Assembly (NCBI GenBank): GCA_019510125.1
Contig: JAEKKX010000016.1
Coordinates: forward strand, 88,347 to 152,346
Origin: Lysobacterales bacterium
GTDB taxonomy: Bacteria; Pseudomonadota; Gammaproteobacteria; Xanthomonadales; Xanthomonadaceae
DNA: 64,000 bases
Reading direction: 5' to 3'
Shown: piece after piece, positions 8,107-16,627 of the stretch
Numbering within the stretch: position 1 is the stretch's first letter
How the letters are laid out: every line of letters starts with the position of its first letter
Program-made: the position numbers and the translations under genes
Notes under the pieces: model-generated
The model's database searches: none
What the model was told of the DNA's origin: nothing
Seen by the model: the letters and a program-made list of their open reading frames with translations, nothing else

Positions 8107-9411
8107 TCAATTCTGAACACCGACTTTCATCACGAACCGCACCTGCTCCAGCACCGTCACATCCTTCGTCGGATCGCCCTGCACCGCGATGATGTCCGCA
8201 TAGCGCCCTTTCTCGATCGCGCCGACGTCGTCGCGGCCCAGCGCTTCGGCTGCGTTGATGGTCGCCGAGCGGATCGCGTCGATCGGGGTCATGCCGTAGC
8301 GCACCATCACCGCGAACTGCCTGGCGTTGTCGCCGTGCGGATAGATGCCGGCGTCGGTGCCGAAGACCATCTTCACGCCGGCGCGGAAGGCGCGGCGGAA
8401 GTTCTCGCGCTGCAGATCGCCGATCTCGCGGTCCTTGCGCAGGTTGTCGTCGAGCACGCCGTTCTTGCGGCCTTCGCTCTGCGTGTAGTCGGTGTTGTAG
8501 ATGTCCATCGACAGCCAGGCGCCGTGCTGCTTCGCGAGGCGGATACCTTCGTCATCGATGAGGCTGGCATGTTCGATGGTATCGACACCGGCGCGGATCG
8601 CGTCGCGGATCCCCGCGGCGCCGTGCGCGTGCGCGGCGACCTTCAGTCCCCACATGTGCGCTTCGTCGACGACGGCCTTCATCTCCTCGTAGGTCATCTG
8701 CTGCTGGCCGGGTTCGGTGTTGTGCGAGAACACGCCGCCGGTGGCGCAGATCTTGATGACCTGGGCGCCGTACTTCCGCAGTTCGCGCACGACCTTGCGC
8801 GCCTCGTCGGGCGAATCGGCGTTGTAAGGATTCTGCTGGCCCATCGACGGCGGGAAGAAAGTCGAATCGCAATGCCCACCGGTCGCGCCGAAGGCGAACG
8901 TCGCCGGCACGATGCGCGGGCCGACGACCTTGCCGGCGTCGATGGCCTGCTGCAGGCCGACGTCGTTCCAGTCCTGCGCGCCGACGTTGCGCACGGTCGT
9001 GAAGCCGGCCATCAATGTCTTGCGCGCATTTCCGACCGCGATCATCGACCAGAACCGATCGTTGAACTGCAGATAGGTGTAGCCGCCGTACTGCGGATCG
9101 CTGTCGATGTGCACGTGCATGTCGATCAGCCCGGGCAGCAGGGTCATGTCGCCGAGATCGTGGCGGGCGACGCCCGGCTTCGCCTCGACGTGCGCACCAC
9201 CGGAGGCGACCTGGACGATGCGTCCGTGTTCGACCAGCACTTCGGCCCGTTCGAGCATGCGTCCGCTGCGCACGTCGAGCAGGCGCGCCGCGGTCACGAT
9301 CGAAGCGTCGGACCCATCCGATGCGGACGGGGGTTCCTGTGCGCCGAGCGACGCGACGATCGTCGCGAGGAACAGGACGCAGGCGGGCAGCAGGCGGGGG
9401 CGACGGCGCAT
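8107..9411 (-). CDS. Secreted amidohydrolase (imidazolonepropionase/prolidase-like)
   Basis: 434 residues from the ATG at 9411, preceded by GAGG eight bases upstream; a GTG further upstream (9435) is less likely. An N-terminal signal peptide ends near ASLGAQ. The metal site of the amidohydrolase superfamily is complete: HVH in PGLIDMHVHID, a lysine in IKICATGG, histidines in VAAHAHG and IEHASLID, and the catalytic aspartate in FGTDAGIYPHG. This subgroup (Xaa-Pro dipeptidase or imidazolonepropionase-like) hydrolyses small amides or dipeptides, typically in the periplasm. The substrate cannot be deduced. It stands alone between rhs and ctaB on the same strand. Confidence 0.88.
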   Translation of the reverse strand: MRRRPRLLPACVLFLATIVASLGAQEPPSASDGSDASIVTAARLLDVRSGRMLERAEVLVEHGRIVQVASGGAHVEAKPGVARHDLGDMTLLPGLIDMHVHIDSDPQYGGYTYLQFNDRFWSMIAVGNARKTLMAGFTTVRNVGAQDWNDVGLQQAIDAGKVVGPRIVPATFAFGATGGHCDSTFFPPSMGQQNPYNADSPDEARKVVRELRKYGAQVIKICATGGVFSHNTEPGQQQMTYEEMKAVVDEAHMWGLKVAAHAHGAAGIRDAIRAGVDTIEHASLIDDEGIRLAKQHGAWLSMDIYNTDYTQSEGRKNGVLDDNLRKDREIGDLQRENFRRAFRAGVKMVFGTDAGIYPHGDNARQFAVMVRYGMTPIDAIRSATINAAEALGRDDVGAIEKGRYADIIAVQGDPTKDVTVLEQVRFVMKVGVQN

Positions 9412-9472
9412 CGGGCGATCCTCACGGGAGATCACCCAAGCCTACGCCCGCCCGGAAGGCGGGTCGAGCGGG

Positions 9473-10390
9473 TCAGCGCGCGGACTGGACCACGATGCCC
9501 GCCGGCGCGAGCCACGGCGACAGCCAGTGGTCCACCAGCAGGAACACGAACAGCGCCATCAGGTACACGATCGAATACTGGAAGGTGCGCATCGCGAACA
9601 GGTCGTCCGGCGGGTCGAGCAGCTTCCACGCGTACCACAGGAACACGCCGCCCAGCACCAGCGCGCCGCCGAGGTAGAACAGTCCGCTCATGCCCACCGC
9701 CCACGGCAGCACCGTGGCCACCACCAGCAGCACGGTGTACAGCAGGATCTGCCAGCGGGTGTAGGCCACGCCGTGGGTGACCGGCAGCATCGGCACCAAC
9801 GCGCGCGCGTAGTCGTCGCGGCGGAAGATCGCCAACGCCCAGAAATGCGGCGGCGTCCACACGAAGATGATCAGCACCAGCAGCAGCGCGTGCGCCCAGT
9901 CCCACGGATTGCGCATGCCGGTCACCGCGGCCCATCCCAGCAGCGGCGGCGCCGCGCCGGCGATGCCGCCGATGACGATGTTCTGCGGCGTGGCCCGCTT
10001 CAGCCAGGCGGTGTAGACCACCGCGTAGCCGATGAGCGAGGCGAAGGTGAGCGCCGCGGTCAGCGGATTGACCAGCGCGATCAGAATCGCCATCGACAGC
10101 GCGCCGAGGAACACTGCGAACGCCAGCACCTGCGCCGGCTTCAGGGCGCCGGTGGCGAGCGGGCGATGCGCGGTGCGGACCATCACCCGGTCGATGCGCT
10201 GGTCGATCAGGTGGTTGATCGCCGCGGCGCTGGAGGCGGCCAGCCAGATGCCGAGGAACCCGAACACGCTTTCGCGCAGCGGCGGCAGGCCGGGCACGGC
10301 CAGGAACATGCCGACAAAGGCGGTGAACACGATCAGCGCCACCACCCGCGGTTTGGTCAGCGCCCAGTATTCGCGCATCGGGAAGCTCAT
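9473..10390 (-). CDS. ctaB: Protoheme IX farnesyltransferase (heme O synthase)
   Basis: 305 residues, polytopic UbiA-superfamily prenyltransferase. It adds a farnesyl group to heme B to make heme O, the precursor of heme A for the aa3 oxidase. Visible: the Asp-rich substrate motif [19 protein letters not shown] (about residues 70-88) and about eight hydrophobic helices. The gene begins 7 bp after the heme A synthase stop, and together with ctaA and SURF1 it forms the heme-supply half of the oxidase locus. It is the last gene of the minus-strand run that starts at SURF1. Confidence 0.96.
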   Translation of the reverse strand: MSFPMREYWALTKPRVVALIVFTAFVGMFLAVPGLPPLRESVFGFLGIWLAASSAAAINHLIDQRIDRVMVRTAHRPLATGALKPAQVLAFAVFLGALSMAILIALVNPLTAALTFASLIGYAVVYTAWLKRATPQNIVIGGIAGAAPPLLGWAAVTGMRNPWDWAHALLLVLIIFVWTPPHFWALAIFRRDDYARALVPMLPVTHGVAYTRWQILLYTVLLVVATVLPWAVGMSGLFYLGGALVLGGVFLWYAWKLLDPPDDLFAMRTFQYSIVYLMALFVFLLVDHWLSPWLAPAGIVVQSAR

Positions 10391-10397
10391 CGCGCGG

Positions 10398-11576
10398 TCA
10401 GTCCATCGGCGGCCGGACGCGGGCGAGCAGGCTCACCAGCACGAACAGCAGCGCCGCGGCGCCGGCGTTGTGCAGCGTCGCCACCCACAGCGGCAGGCCC
10501 AGCATGACGTTGCCGATGCCCAGCCCGACCTGCGCGCACAACAGCAGGCCGAGCACGACGCCGGTCAGCCACAGCCCGGGCGTGCGCAGCAGGCGCCAGG
10601 CCAGCGCGAGCAGGTAGATGAAGACCACCAGCGCCATGCCGCGGTGGGCGAGCTGGATCGCGATCCGCGAGGCGCCGTCGAGCACGCCGCCCTCGTAATC
10701 CACGCCGACGCCCCGCCACAACACGAAGCCCTCGCGGAAGTCCGCCGGCGGGACCCACTGGCCGACGCAGGTCGGGAAGTCGTTGCCGCAGGCCAGCGCG
10801 GCGTAGTTGGAGCTGACCCAGCCGCCCAGCGCGATCTGCAGTCCGAGCACGACCAGCGCGCCGATCAGCCAGCGCCGCATGGTGGCGTATTCGGCGAGGC
10901 GCACCGGGATGTCGGTCGCGCGCCACGCCATCCACGTCAGCAGCGCGAACGTGGTCAGGCCGCCGAGCAGGTGGCCCATCACCACGATGGGCTTGAGCAG
11001 CAGCGTGACCGTCCACATGCCGAGCAGCGCCTGGAACACGATCACCATCAGCGTGAGCGTCGCCACGCGCGCGAGGTCGTCGTTGTTCCAGCGCAGCGCC
11101 GAGGCCAGCAGCAATGCCTCGCCGATGCCGGCCGCGACGAACGCGGCCTCGTGCATGCCGTGCATGTACAGCGGGATGCCGGCGCCGACGCAGCCCGCGG
11201 CCAGCAGGATCCGGGCGACGCCGAAGCGGCGCCGGCGCACTGCGAGCAGGGCGAGGATCGCGACCAGCCCGCCGAGCGTGCCGGCCAGATGGCGGTGGAC
11301 CTGCTCGCGCCACGCCTTCTGGTCGTCGAACGGACGGATCGCGCTGGCCGCGTGCGACGCCGCTTCGGACATCGCCTGCGGCCAGGTCGCGCGGCCGTAG
11401 CAGGTCGGCCAGTCGGGGCAGCTCAGGCCGGCGTTCGACAGGCGCACGAACGCGCCGAACACGATCACGCCAAACGCGAGCGCCACGGCCAGCCAGGCGA
11501 CGCGATGGAAATGACGGTACGGCGGCGCCTTCGGCGCGGCCTGCGGGAGAGGATTGCTTGCGACGGGCTCGCTCAT
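10398..11576 (-). CDS. ctaA: Heme A synthase (COX15/CtaA family)
   Basis: 392 residues from MSEPVASNP at 11576. It oxidises the C8 methyl of heme O to a formyl group, giving heme A in the inner membrane. The COX15 signature is present: [22 protein letters not shown] near the first helix (shown over its key parts [17 protein letters not shown]), histidines in [11 protein letters not shown] and MGHLLGGLT, a CG-DFPTC loop and HRGMALVVF. Its ATG overlaps the TGA of the preceding gene by 4 bp (ATGA), implying coupled translation. The upstream extension of the reading frame is spurious because it overlaps that gene. Confidence 0.95.
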   Translation of the reverse strand: MSEPVASNPLPQAAPKAPPYRHFHRVAWLAVALAFGVIVFGAFVRLSNAGLSCPDWPTCYGRATWPQAMSEAASHAASAIRPFDDQKAWREQVHRHLAGTLGGLVAILALLAVRRRRFGVARILLAAGCVGAGIPLYMHGMHEAAFVAAGIGEALLLASALRWNNDDLARVATLTLMVIVFQALLGMWTVTLLLKPIVVMGHLLGGLTTFALLTWMAWRATDIPVRLAEYATMRRWLIGALVVLGLQIALGGWVSSNYAALACGNDFPTCVGQWVPPADFREGFVLWRGVGVDYEGGVLDGASRIAIQLAHRGMALVVFIYLLALAWRLLRTPGLWLTGVVLGLLLCAQVGLGIGNVMLGLPLWVATLHNAGAAALLFVLVSLLARVRPPMD

Positions 11577-12133
11577 TGCATCTTCAACAGCTTGGACAGG
11601 TCCTTGCGCATTTCCGAGATATCGGTGCCGGGACGGTAGCGCAGTATGACAAACCCGTACGGGTCGACGACGTAGACCGGCGCGCCGGTCGGATCGGCGG
11701 CCCGCGGCAGGCGGGCGCGCAGCGCCGGGTCGTCGGCCAGCAGGCGAACGGCCGGCGGCGGCGGCGGCGCGGCGGCCGGGTACGGCCCCATCCACAGGAT
11801 CTCCAGATGCTCGGCATCGCCGCCGAAGATCAGGCGCAACTTCTCCAGTTCCTGCGGCAACGTCGCGCAGGCCGCGTCGCAGGCGGCGGGCGCAACGACG
11901 AGCAGCCGCCGCATGCGCTGGGCCGGCGCCCAGTCGTAGCGCGAGCCGTCCGCCAGCCGCGGCGGCGCGTCGCGGAGATCGACGATCGGTTCCAGCCGTT
12001 CGCCGACTGTCTTCGCGCCTGGAATCAGCCCCCCGGCGTTGAGGATCCAGGCGAGCGCGATCGGCCCGGCGAAGACGCCCAGCAGCAGGAGCAGGGTACG
12101 GCGGCCGCGGCCGCGGTCCGGGGATGGCGTCAT
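11573..12133 (-). CDS. Membrane-anchored thioredoxin-like/SCO-type protein of the oxidase locus
   Basis: 186 residues. One N-terminal transmembrane helix (about residues 12-30, LLLLLGVFAGPIALAWIL) is followed by a periplasmic domain with a cysteine pair (PAACDAACATLPQEL) and the thioredoxin-fold ending VYVVDPYGFVILRY. The layout resembles SCO-type copper or redox chaperones, but the usual SCO CxxxC followed by a later histidine is not clearly conserved. It is encoded with 4-bp overlaps both to SURF1 upstream and ctaA downstream, so a role in oxidase assembly is likely. The precise function is unproven. Confidence 0.75.
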   Translation of the reverse strand: MTPSPDRGRGRRTLLLLLGVFAGPIALAWILNAGGLIPGAKTVGERLEPIVDLRDAPPRLADGSRYDWAPAQRMRRLLVVAPAACDAACATLPQELEKLRLIFGGDAEHLEILWMGPYPAAAPPPPPAVRLLADDPALRARLPRAADPTGAPVYVVDPYGFVILRYRPGTDISEMRKDLSKLLKMQ

Positions 12134-12879
12134 GGCACGAGCCTTTCTTGTCGACGCGCGCGGCGTGCGCGCAGGGTCAGCAGCAGCGCCGCGATCGGCA
12201 CCGCGGCGGCGAGCCCGAACCACTGCACCGCATAGCCGAGATGGCGCTCCGGCGGCAGCGTGTTGGGCAGGATGTCGAGGTCGCGCGCGTAGCCCCAGGG
12301 CAGCGCGGGATCCAGCCGGAGCACGCGCGGCGCGAGCGCGCGCAGGCCCAGCGCGTCGCGCACGCGCGCCAGGTCGAGGCCTGCCGCGAGCAGCGCGCCG
12401 TTGGGCTGCGGCGCGATCACCGGCGCGGCCAACCCGTGCGAGGGCGGCGGCATCAGCAGGCCGTCGACGCGTTCGGCTTCGGGGCGCGGTACATCGGGCA
12501 TCCGCCGGTCGCCGGACAGCGGCAGCCAGCCCAGCTCCACCAGCAGCGGTTCGCCCTGCGCCGGCAGGAACAGCCGGTACGCGCGCACTCCGACGCGCCC
12601 GTCGCGCTGCTGGTTGTCGAGCAGCAGCGGCGGCGCCTCGGCGAACCGGCCCGGCCCGCCCGCCCACGCGTAGGCGGCGGACGCATCGCGATCGTCGAAC
12701 TGCCGCGCCGCCAGCGACAGCGGCTGCGGGCGGCGTTCGGCCAGCACCGCGTCCACGGCGGCGATCATGCGCAGCTTCTGGGCGCGACGATCGAGCTGCC
12801 AGGTCCCGAGACTGGCGAAGCCCGCGCACAGGGCGATCGCGAACAGCCACAGCGCCAGCGGATGACGGAACGGACGCAT
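12130..12879 (-). CDS. SURF1 family cytochrome oxidase biogenesis protein
   Basis: 249 residues from the ATG at 12879. SURF1/Shy1 proteins have two transmembrane helices flanking a periplasmic domain and help place heme A in oxidase subunit I. Visible: the N-terminal helix followed by FASLGTWQLDRRAQK (the conserved LGxWQ), the central VELGWLP, and the C-terminal GYAVQWFGLAAAV, the family's GYAxQWxxLA motif. The earlier in-frame start (12915) adds a stretch before the helix and is not favoured. First gene of the SURF1-orf-ctaA-ctaB run. Confidence 0.93.
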   Translation of the reverse strand: MRPFRHPLALWLFAIALCAGFASLGTWQLDRRAQKLRMIAAVDAVLAERRPQPLSLAARQFDDRDASAAYAWAGGPGRFAEAPPLLLDNQQRDGRVGVRAYRLFLPAQGEPLLVELGWLPLSGDRRMPDVPRPEAERVDGLLMPPPSHGLAAPVIAPQPNGALLAAGLDLARVRDALGLRALAPRVLRLDPALPWGYARDLDILPNTLPPERHLGYAVQWFGLAAAVPIAALLLTLRARRARRQERLVP

Positions 12880-12897
12880 GCCCTTCGCCTCAGAGCC

Positions 12898-12906
12898 TGC
12901 GATAAT
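12898..12906 (+). promoter_or_regulatory. Candidate extended -10 promoter for the DUF2909 gene
   Basis: TG, one base, then GATAAT, i.e. an extended -10 element, 48 bp before the DUF2909 start and divergent from SURF1. No good -35 box is visible, which is acceptable for extended -10 promoters. Motif evidence only. Confidence 0.4.
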
Positions 12907-12953
12907 CCGGGCCACGAGGCGCGCCCGCCCATGCGCCCGCGGAGCGACGCGCC

Positions 12954-13184
12954 ATGAACGACTCGTTGAAGACCCTGATCATCGTCGGGTTCCTGATCCT
13001 GATCGTGTGGAATCTCGGCGCCGGCCTGTACTACATGATGGTCGACAAGGGGCAGACCAAGCGCACCGTGAACGCGCTCACCAAGCGCATCGCACTGTCC
13101 GTGGCCCTCATCCTGCTGCTGATCCTCGCCATCGCGATGGGCTGGATCGAGCCGCACGGCATCGGCCGCAATCCCGCCGGTTGA
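12954..13184 (+). CDS. DUF2909 twin transmembrane protein
   Basis: 76 residues with two helices: about 7-28 (LIIVGFLILIVWNLGAGLYY) and about 48-64 (SVALILLLILAIAMGWI), separated by the polar loop KGQTKRTVNALTKR. This matches the DUF2909 twin-transmembrane family commonly encoded beside the SURF1 and subunit III genes of aa3 oxidases. It is probably an assembly or accessory factor of the oxidase, by context only. It is transcribed divergently from SURF1 and convergently with ctaE, with a strong hairpin after its stop. Confidence 0.88.
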   Translation: MNDSLKTLIIVGFLILIVWNLGAGLYYMMVDKGQTKRTVNALTKRIALSVALILLLILAIAMGWIEPHGIGRNPAG

Positions 13185-13233
13185 GCGATCCCGGCGCGCC
13201 CGGGAGACCGGGCGGCAGCGTTTCCGCAGACAC

Positions 13234-13257
13234 GAAGGCCGGCGCGAGCCGGCCTTC
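13234..13257. terminator. Bidirectional hairpin between DUF2909 and ctaE
   Basis: A perfect 10-bp stem (GAAGGCCGGC / GCCGGCCTTC) with a 4-base loop GCGA sits between two convergent genes. There is no long T-run on either side, so it is either a two-way terminator of reduced strength or a processing hairpin. Confidence 0.65.
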
Positions 13258-13296
13258 AGCGTCCCTGTGCGCGCCGGCGTCGCCGCCGGTCGCGGC

Positions 13297-14181
13297 TCAG
13301 AGCACGTAGACGAACAGGAACAGGCCCAGCCAGACCACGTCCACGAAGTGCCAGTACCAGGCCACCGCCTCGAACGCGAAGTGGTGGTCCTTGCTGAAGT
13401 GGCCCTTCGCGCAGCGCAGCCACATGATCGCCAGCATGATCGTGCCGAGGGTCACGTGCGCGCCGTGGAAGCCGGTGAGCATGAAGAAGGTGGAGCCGTA
13501 GATGCCCGAACCGAGGGTGAGGTTCAGTTCGGTGTAGGCGTGGATGTACTCGGTCGCCTGGAAATAGAGGAACACGCAGCCCAGCAGCACGGTCGCGCCC
13601 AGCCAGAACAGCAGCGCGCCGCGATGCGCGGCCTTCAGCGCGTGGTGCGCGAGGGTCACGGTCACGCCCGAGGTCAGCAGGATCAGCGTGTTGGTGAGCG
13701 GCAGGCCCCAGGCGGGGATGGTCTTGAACTCGCCGCCGACGTTGCCCGGGCCAGCGCTCGGCCAGGCGGCGCTGAAGTTCGGCCACAGCTCGGCGTTGGT
13801 CATCGCGCCGTCGCCCTCGCCGCCCAGCCACGGCAGCGCGAACTGGCGGGCGTAGAACAGCGCGCCGAAGAACGCGGCGAAGAACATCACTTCGGAGAAG
13901 ATGAACCACACCATGCCCATGCGGAACGAGGTGTCGACCTGCTTGTTGTAGTAGCCGCGCAGGGACTCGCCGATCACGTCGGCGAACCACTTGAACAGGA
14001 CCGCCATGAGGCCGGCCAGGCCGACGAAGAACGTCGGCTTGCCCCAGGACATGTGGTTCATCCAACTGGCCAGGCCGATCATCTGGATGAACAGGAACAC
14101 CGAGGCGAACACCGGCCACTTGCTGCCGTGGGGCACGAAGTAGACGTTCGGATCGTGTTGGTCGGCGTGGGCGTGGGCCAT
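13297..14181 (-). CDS. ctaE: Cytochrome c oxidase subunit III
   Basis: 294 residues, seven transmembrane helices, part of the aa3 heme-copper oxidase core in the inner membrane. Recognisable: NVYFVPHGSKWPVFAS at the N-terminus, GMVWFIFSEVMFF with the conserved glutamate in helix III, ATEYIHAYTELNL, GFHGAHVTLG, and the terminal AVAWYWHFVDVVWLGLF. Length and motifs are those of full-length subunit III. It follows ctaG by 30 bp and is the last gene of the ctaC-ctaD-orf-ctaG-ctaE cluster. Confidence 0.97.
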   Translation of the reverse strand: MAHAHADQHDPNVYFVPHGSKWPVFASVFLFIQMIGLASWMNHMSWGKPTFFVGLAGLMAVLFKWFADVIGESLRGYYNKQVDTSFRMGMVWFIFSEVMFFAAFFGALFYARQFALPWLGGEGDGAMTNAELWPNFSAAWPSAGPGNVGGEFKTIPAWGLPLTNTLILLTSGVTVTLAHHALKAAHRGALLFWLGATVLLGCVFLYFQATEYIHAYTELNLTLGSGIYGSTFFMLTGFHGAHVTLGTIMLAIMWLRCAKGHFSKDHHFAFEAVAWYWHFVDVVWLGLFLFVYVL

Positions 14182-14211
14182 GGTCGGTCTCGCGTGAGGT
14201 TACGTCGGATG

Positions 14212-14832
14212 TCAGGGCGCGCTGCGCGGCGCGTCGGACGACCCGCCCGACTTCGCCTCGGACAGGCGCGCGGTGAGCAGGTCGTTCTTGAAGAAGGTGT
14301 AGGACAGCGTGAGGCTGTTCACGTCGTCCGGCAGGTCGCGGTCGATCAGGAAGCGCACCGGCATCTCGCGCGACTCGCCGGCGGCGAGGGTCTGCGCGGT
14401 GAAGCAGAAGCACTCGGTCTTGACGAAGTACTTCGAGCCGCGCGCCGGGGCGACCGACGGGGTGGCGCTGCCGACGATCGCGCGATCGCTGTTGTTGCGG
14501 GCGTGGTACGTGGTTTCGTAGAGCTCGCCGGGGCGCACCTGCATCGTGCGCTGGTTCGGGGCGAACTGCCAGGGCAGCTTGGAATTGACGCCGGCGTCGA
14601 AGGTGATCGTGATCAGGCGATCGCTGCGGCCGCGACCGTCCGCCGCGGCGGCGCGGTCGTCGCCCGGCGCGCGCTCGAGCCGGATCCCGAACACCTTTTC
14701 GCAGGCGATGCGGTACAGCGGCACCAGCGCGAAGCTGAAACCGAAGGCGGCGATCGCGATCGCGATCATCGGCCCCATGCCGAAACCGCGCGAACGCGGC
14801 GTCTGCACGACCTGCTGCCCGGCGTCGTTCAT
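14212..14832 (-). CDS. ctaG: Cytochrome c oxidase assembly protein CtaG (Cox11 family)
   Basis: 206 residues. CtaG/Cox11 is a periplasm-facing copper chaperone that delivers Cu(B) to subunit I. One N-terminal helix (about residues 20-40) is followed by the immunoglobulin-like domain; the copper-binding pair is in KTECFCFTAQTL (CFCF) and the conserved MPVRFLIDRDLP follows. Start at 14832 overlaps the stop of the small upstream ORF by 4 bp (ATGA). Nothing unusual in length. Confidence 0.95.
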   Translation of the reverse strand: MNDAGQQVVQTPRSRGFGMGPMIAIAIAAFGFSFALVPLYRIACEKVFGIRLERAPGDDRAAAADGRGRSDRLITITFDAGVNSKLPWQFAPNQRTMQVRPGELYETTYHARNNSDRAIVGSATPSVAPARGSKYFVKTECFCFTAQTLAAGESREMPVRFLIDRDLPDDVNSLTLSYTFFKNDLLTARLSEAKSGGSSDAPRSAP

Positions 14833-14960
14833 CGCGACACCGCGTTGAGCAGCATGAACCCCACGTAGACCGCCACCGCGACGCCCGCGAGCAGCAGCGC
14901 CGTGCGCCGCGCGGAGGCGCGGCGAGCGGCGATCTGGTCTTCGGGAATCGACGGCGTCAC
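14829..14960 (-). CDS. 43-residue cytochrome oxidase small assembly-type membrane protein
   Basis: Read from GTG at 14960: MTPSIPEDQIAARR, then a basic stretch and one hydrophobic helix (TALLLAGVAVAVYVGFMLL, about residues 20-38). It fills the gap between ctaD (17 bp upstream) and ctaG, overlapping ctaG by 4 bp (ATGA). Very small one-helix proteins at this exact position are known in beta- and gammaproteobacterial oxidase operons as small assembly proteins. The positive-inside rule puts the N-terminus in the cytoplasm. The GTG is the only in-frame start candidate in the gap. Confidence 0.75.
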   Translation of the reverse strand: MTPSIPEDQIAARRASARRTALLLAGVAVAVYVGFMLLNAVSR

Positions 14961-14977
14961 GACGGCGTTCGTCCGGT

Positions 14978-16597
14978 TCAGTGGGTGATGTCGCCGTGGG
15001 CGAGGTCGCCCGGCTGGATCACCGGCGGGGTGGCGAAGGTGTGGTGCGGGGCCGGCGACGGCACCGTCCACTCCAGGCCCTTCGCGCCTTCCCAGGCGCG
15101 GGCGTCGGCGACGGCGCCGTGCTTGAGCGAGTGGCGCAGCACGTAGGCCATGATGAACGGCGTGGCGAACATGCCGAAGGCGCCGATCGAGCTGACGAAG
15201 TTCCAGTCCGCGAACACCACGTTGTAGTCCGGGATGCGGCGCGGCATGCCGGCCAGACCCAGGAAGTGCTGCGGGAAGAACAGCAGGTTGACGAAGATCA
15301 CCGACCACCAGAAGTGGAACTTCGCCAGCTTCTCGCTGTACATGCGGCCGGTCCACTTCGGCCACCAGTAGTACACGGCGGCGATGATCGCGAACAGCGC
15401 GCCGGTCACCAGCACGTAGTGGAAGTGGGCGACGACGAAGTAGGTGTCGTGGTACTGGAAGTCGGCCGGGACGATGGCCAGCATCAGGCCGGAGAAGCCG
15501 CCGATGGTGAACAGGATGACGAAGGCGATCGCCCACAGCATCGGCGCCTCGAAGGTGATCGAGCCGCGCCACATCGTGGTCACCCAGTTGAAGACCTTCA
15601 CGCCGGTCGGCACCGCGATCAGCATCGTCGCGAACATGAAGTAGATCTCGCCGCCCATCGGCATGCCCACGGTGAACATGTGGTGGGCCCAGACGATGAA
15701 CGAGAGGAAGGCGATCGAGGCGGTCGCGTACACCATCGCCTGGTAGCCGAACAGCGGCTTGCGGCTGAAGGTCGGGATGATCTCCGAGACCACGCCGAAG
15801 GCCGGCAGGATCATGATGTAGACCTCGGGGTGCCCGAAGAACCAGAAGATGTGCTGGAACATCACCGGGTCGCCGCCGCCCTTCGCGCTGAAGAAGCTGG
15901 TCAGGAAGAACTTGTCGGTGAGCAGCATCGTCACCGCGCCGGCCAGCACCGGCATCACCGCGATCAGCAGGAAGGCGGTGATCAGCCAGGTCCAGCAGAA
16001 GATCGGCATCTTCAGCAGGTCGACGCCCGGGGCGCGCATGTTGAGGATGGTGGCGATGATGTTGATCGCGCCCATGATCGAGCTGATGCCCATCATGTGG
16101 ATGGCGAAGATCGCGAACGACAGGCTGTTGGTCTGCAGCGACAGCGGCGGGTAGAGCGTCCAGCCGCCGGCGGGCGCGCCGCCCGGCATGGCGAAGGTGA
16201 TCAGCAGCAGCGCGAAGGCGAACGGCATGATCCAGAACGACCAGTTGTTCATGCGCGGCAGCGCCATGTCGGGCGCGCCGATCTGCAGCGGCACCATCCA
16301 GTTGGCCAGGCCCACGAAGGCCGGCATCACGCCGCCGAAGATCATGACCAGCGCATGCACGGTGGTCATCTGGTTGAACTGCTCCGGCGAGAGCCACTGC
16401 AGGCCCGGCTTCATCAGCTCGGCGCGGATCGCGACCGACATCGCGGCGCCGACGATGAACATCACGAAGCTGAACACGAGGTACAGCGTGCCGATGTCCT
16501 TGTGGTTGGTCGAGAAGAACCAGCGCTCGACGAAGCCCTGCTTGTGGGCGTGATCGTCGTGACCGCTGTGATCGATGCCGGCGTGGGTGGTGGACAT
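14978..16597 (-). CDS. ctaD: Cytochrome c oxidase subunit I
   Basis: 539 residues, twelve transmembrane helices; the catalytic subunit containing heme a and the heme a3-CuB centre. Visible: TVHALVMIFGGVMPAF (heme a ligand region), WFFGHPEVYI with the CuB histidine and the cross-linked tyrosine, VWAHHMFT with the HH CuB ligands, and HFHYVLVTGA with the two heme ligands. A His-rich N-terminus (GIDHSGHDDHAHKQ) may be a metal-related feature. It lies 30 bp after ctaC on the minus strand, in the standard order. Confidence 0.98.
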   Translation of the reverse strand: MSTTHAGIDHSGHDDHAHKQGFVERWFFSTNHKDIGTLYLVFSFVMFIVGAAMSVAIRAELMKPGLQWLSPEQFNQMTTVHALVMIFGGVMPAFVGLANWMVPLQIGAPDMALPRMNNWSFWIMPFAFALLLITFAMPGGAPAGGWTLYPPLSLQTNSLSFAIFAIHMMGISSIMGAINIIATILNMRAPGVDLLKMPIFCWTWLITAFLLIAVMPVLAGAVTMLLTDKFFLTSFFSAKGGGDPVMFQHIFWFFGHPEVYIMILPAFGVVSEIIPTFSRKPLFGYQAMVYATASIAFLSFIVWAHHMFTVGMPMGGEIYFMFATMLIAVPTGVKVFNWVTTMWRGSITFEAPMLWAIAFVILFTIGGFSGLMLAIVPADFQYHDTYFVVAHFHYVLVTGALFAIIAAVYYWWPKWTGRMYSEKLAKFHFWWSVIFVNLLFFPQHFLGLAGMPRRIPDYNVVFADWNFVSSIGAFGMFATPFIMAYVLRHSLKHGAVADARAWEGAKGLEWTVPSPAPHHTFATPPVIQPGDLAHGDITH

Positions 16598-16627
16598 GGA
16601 GCGTGTACCTCTAGGTGAAGACGGCGA

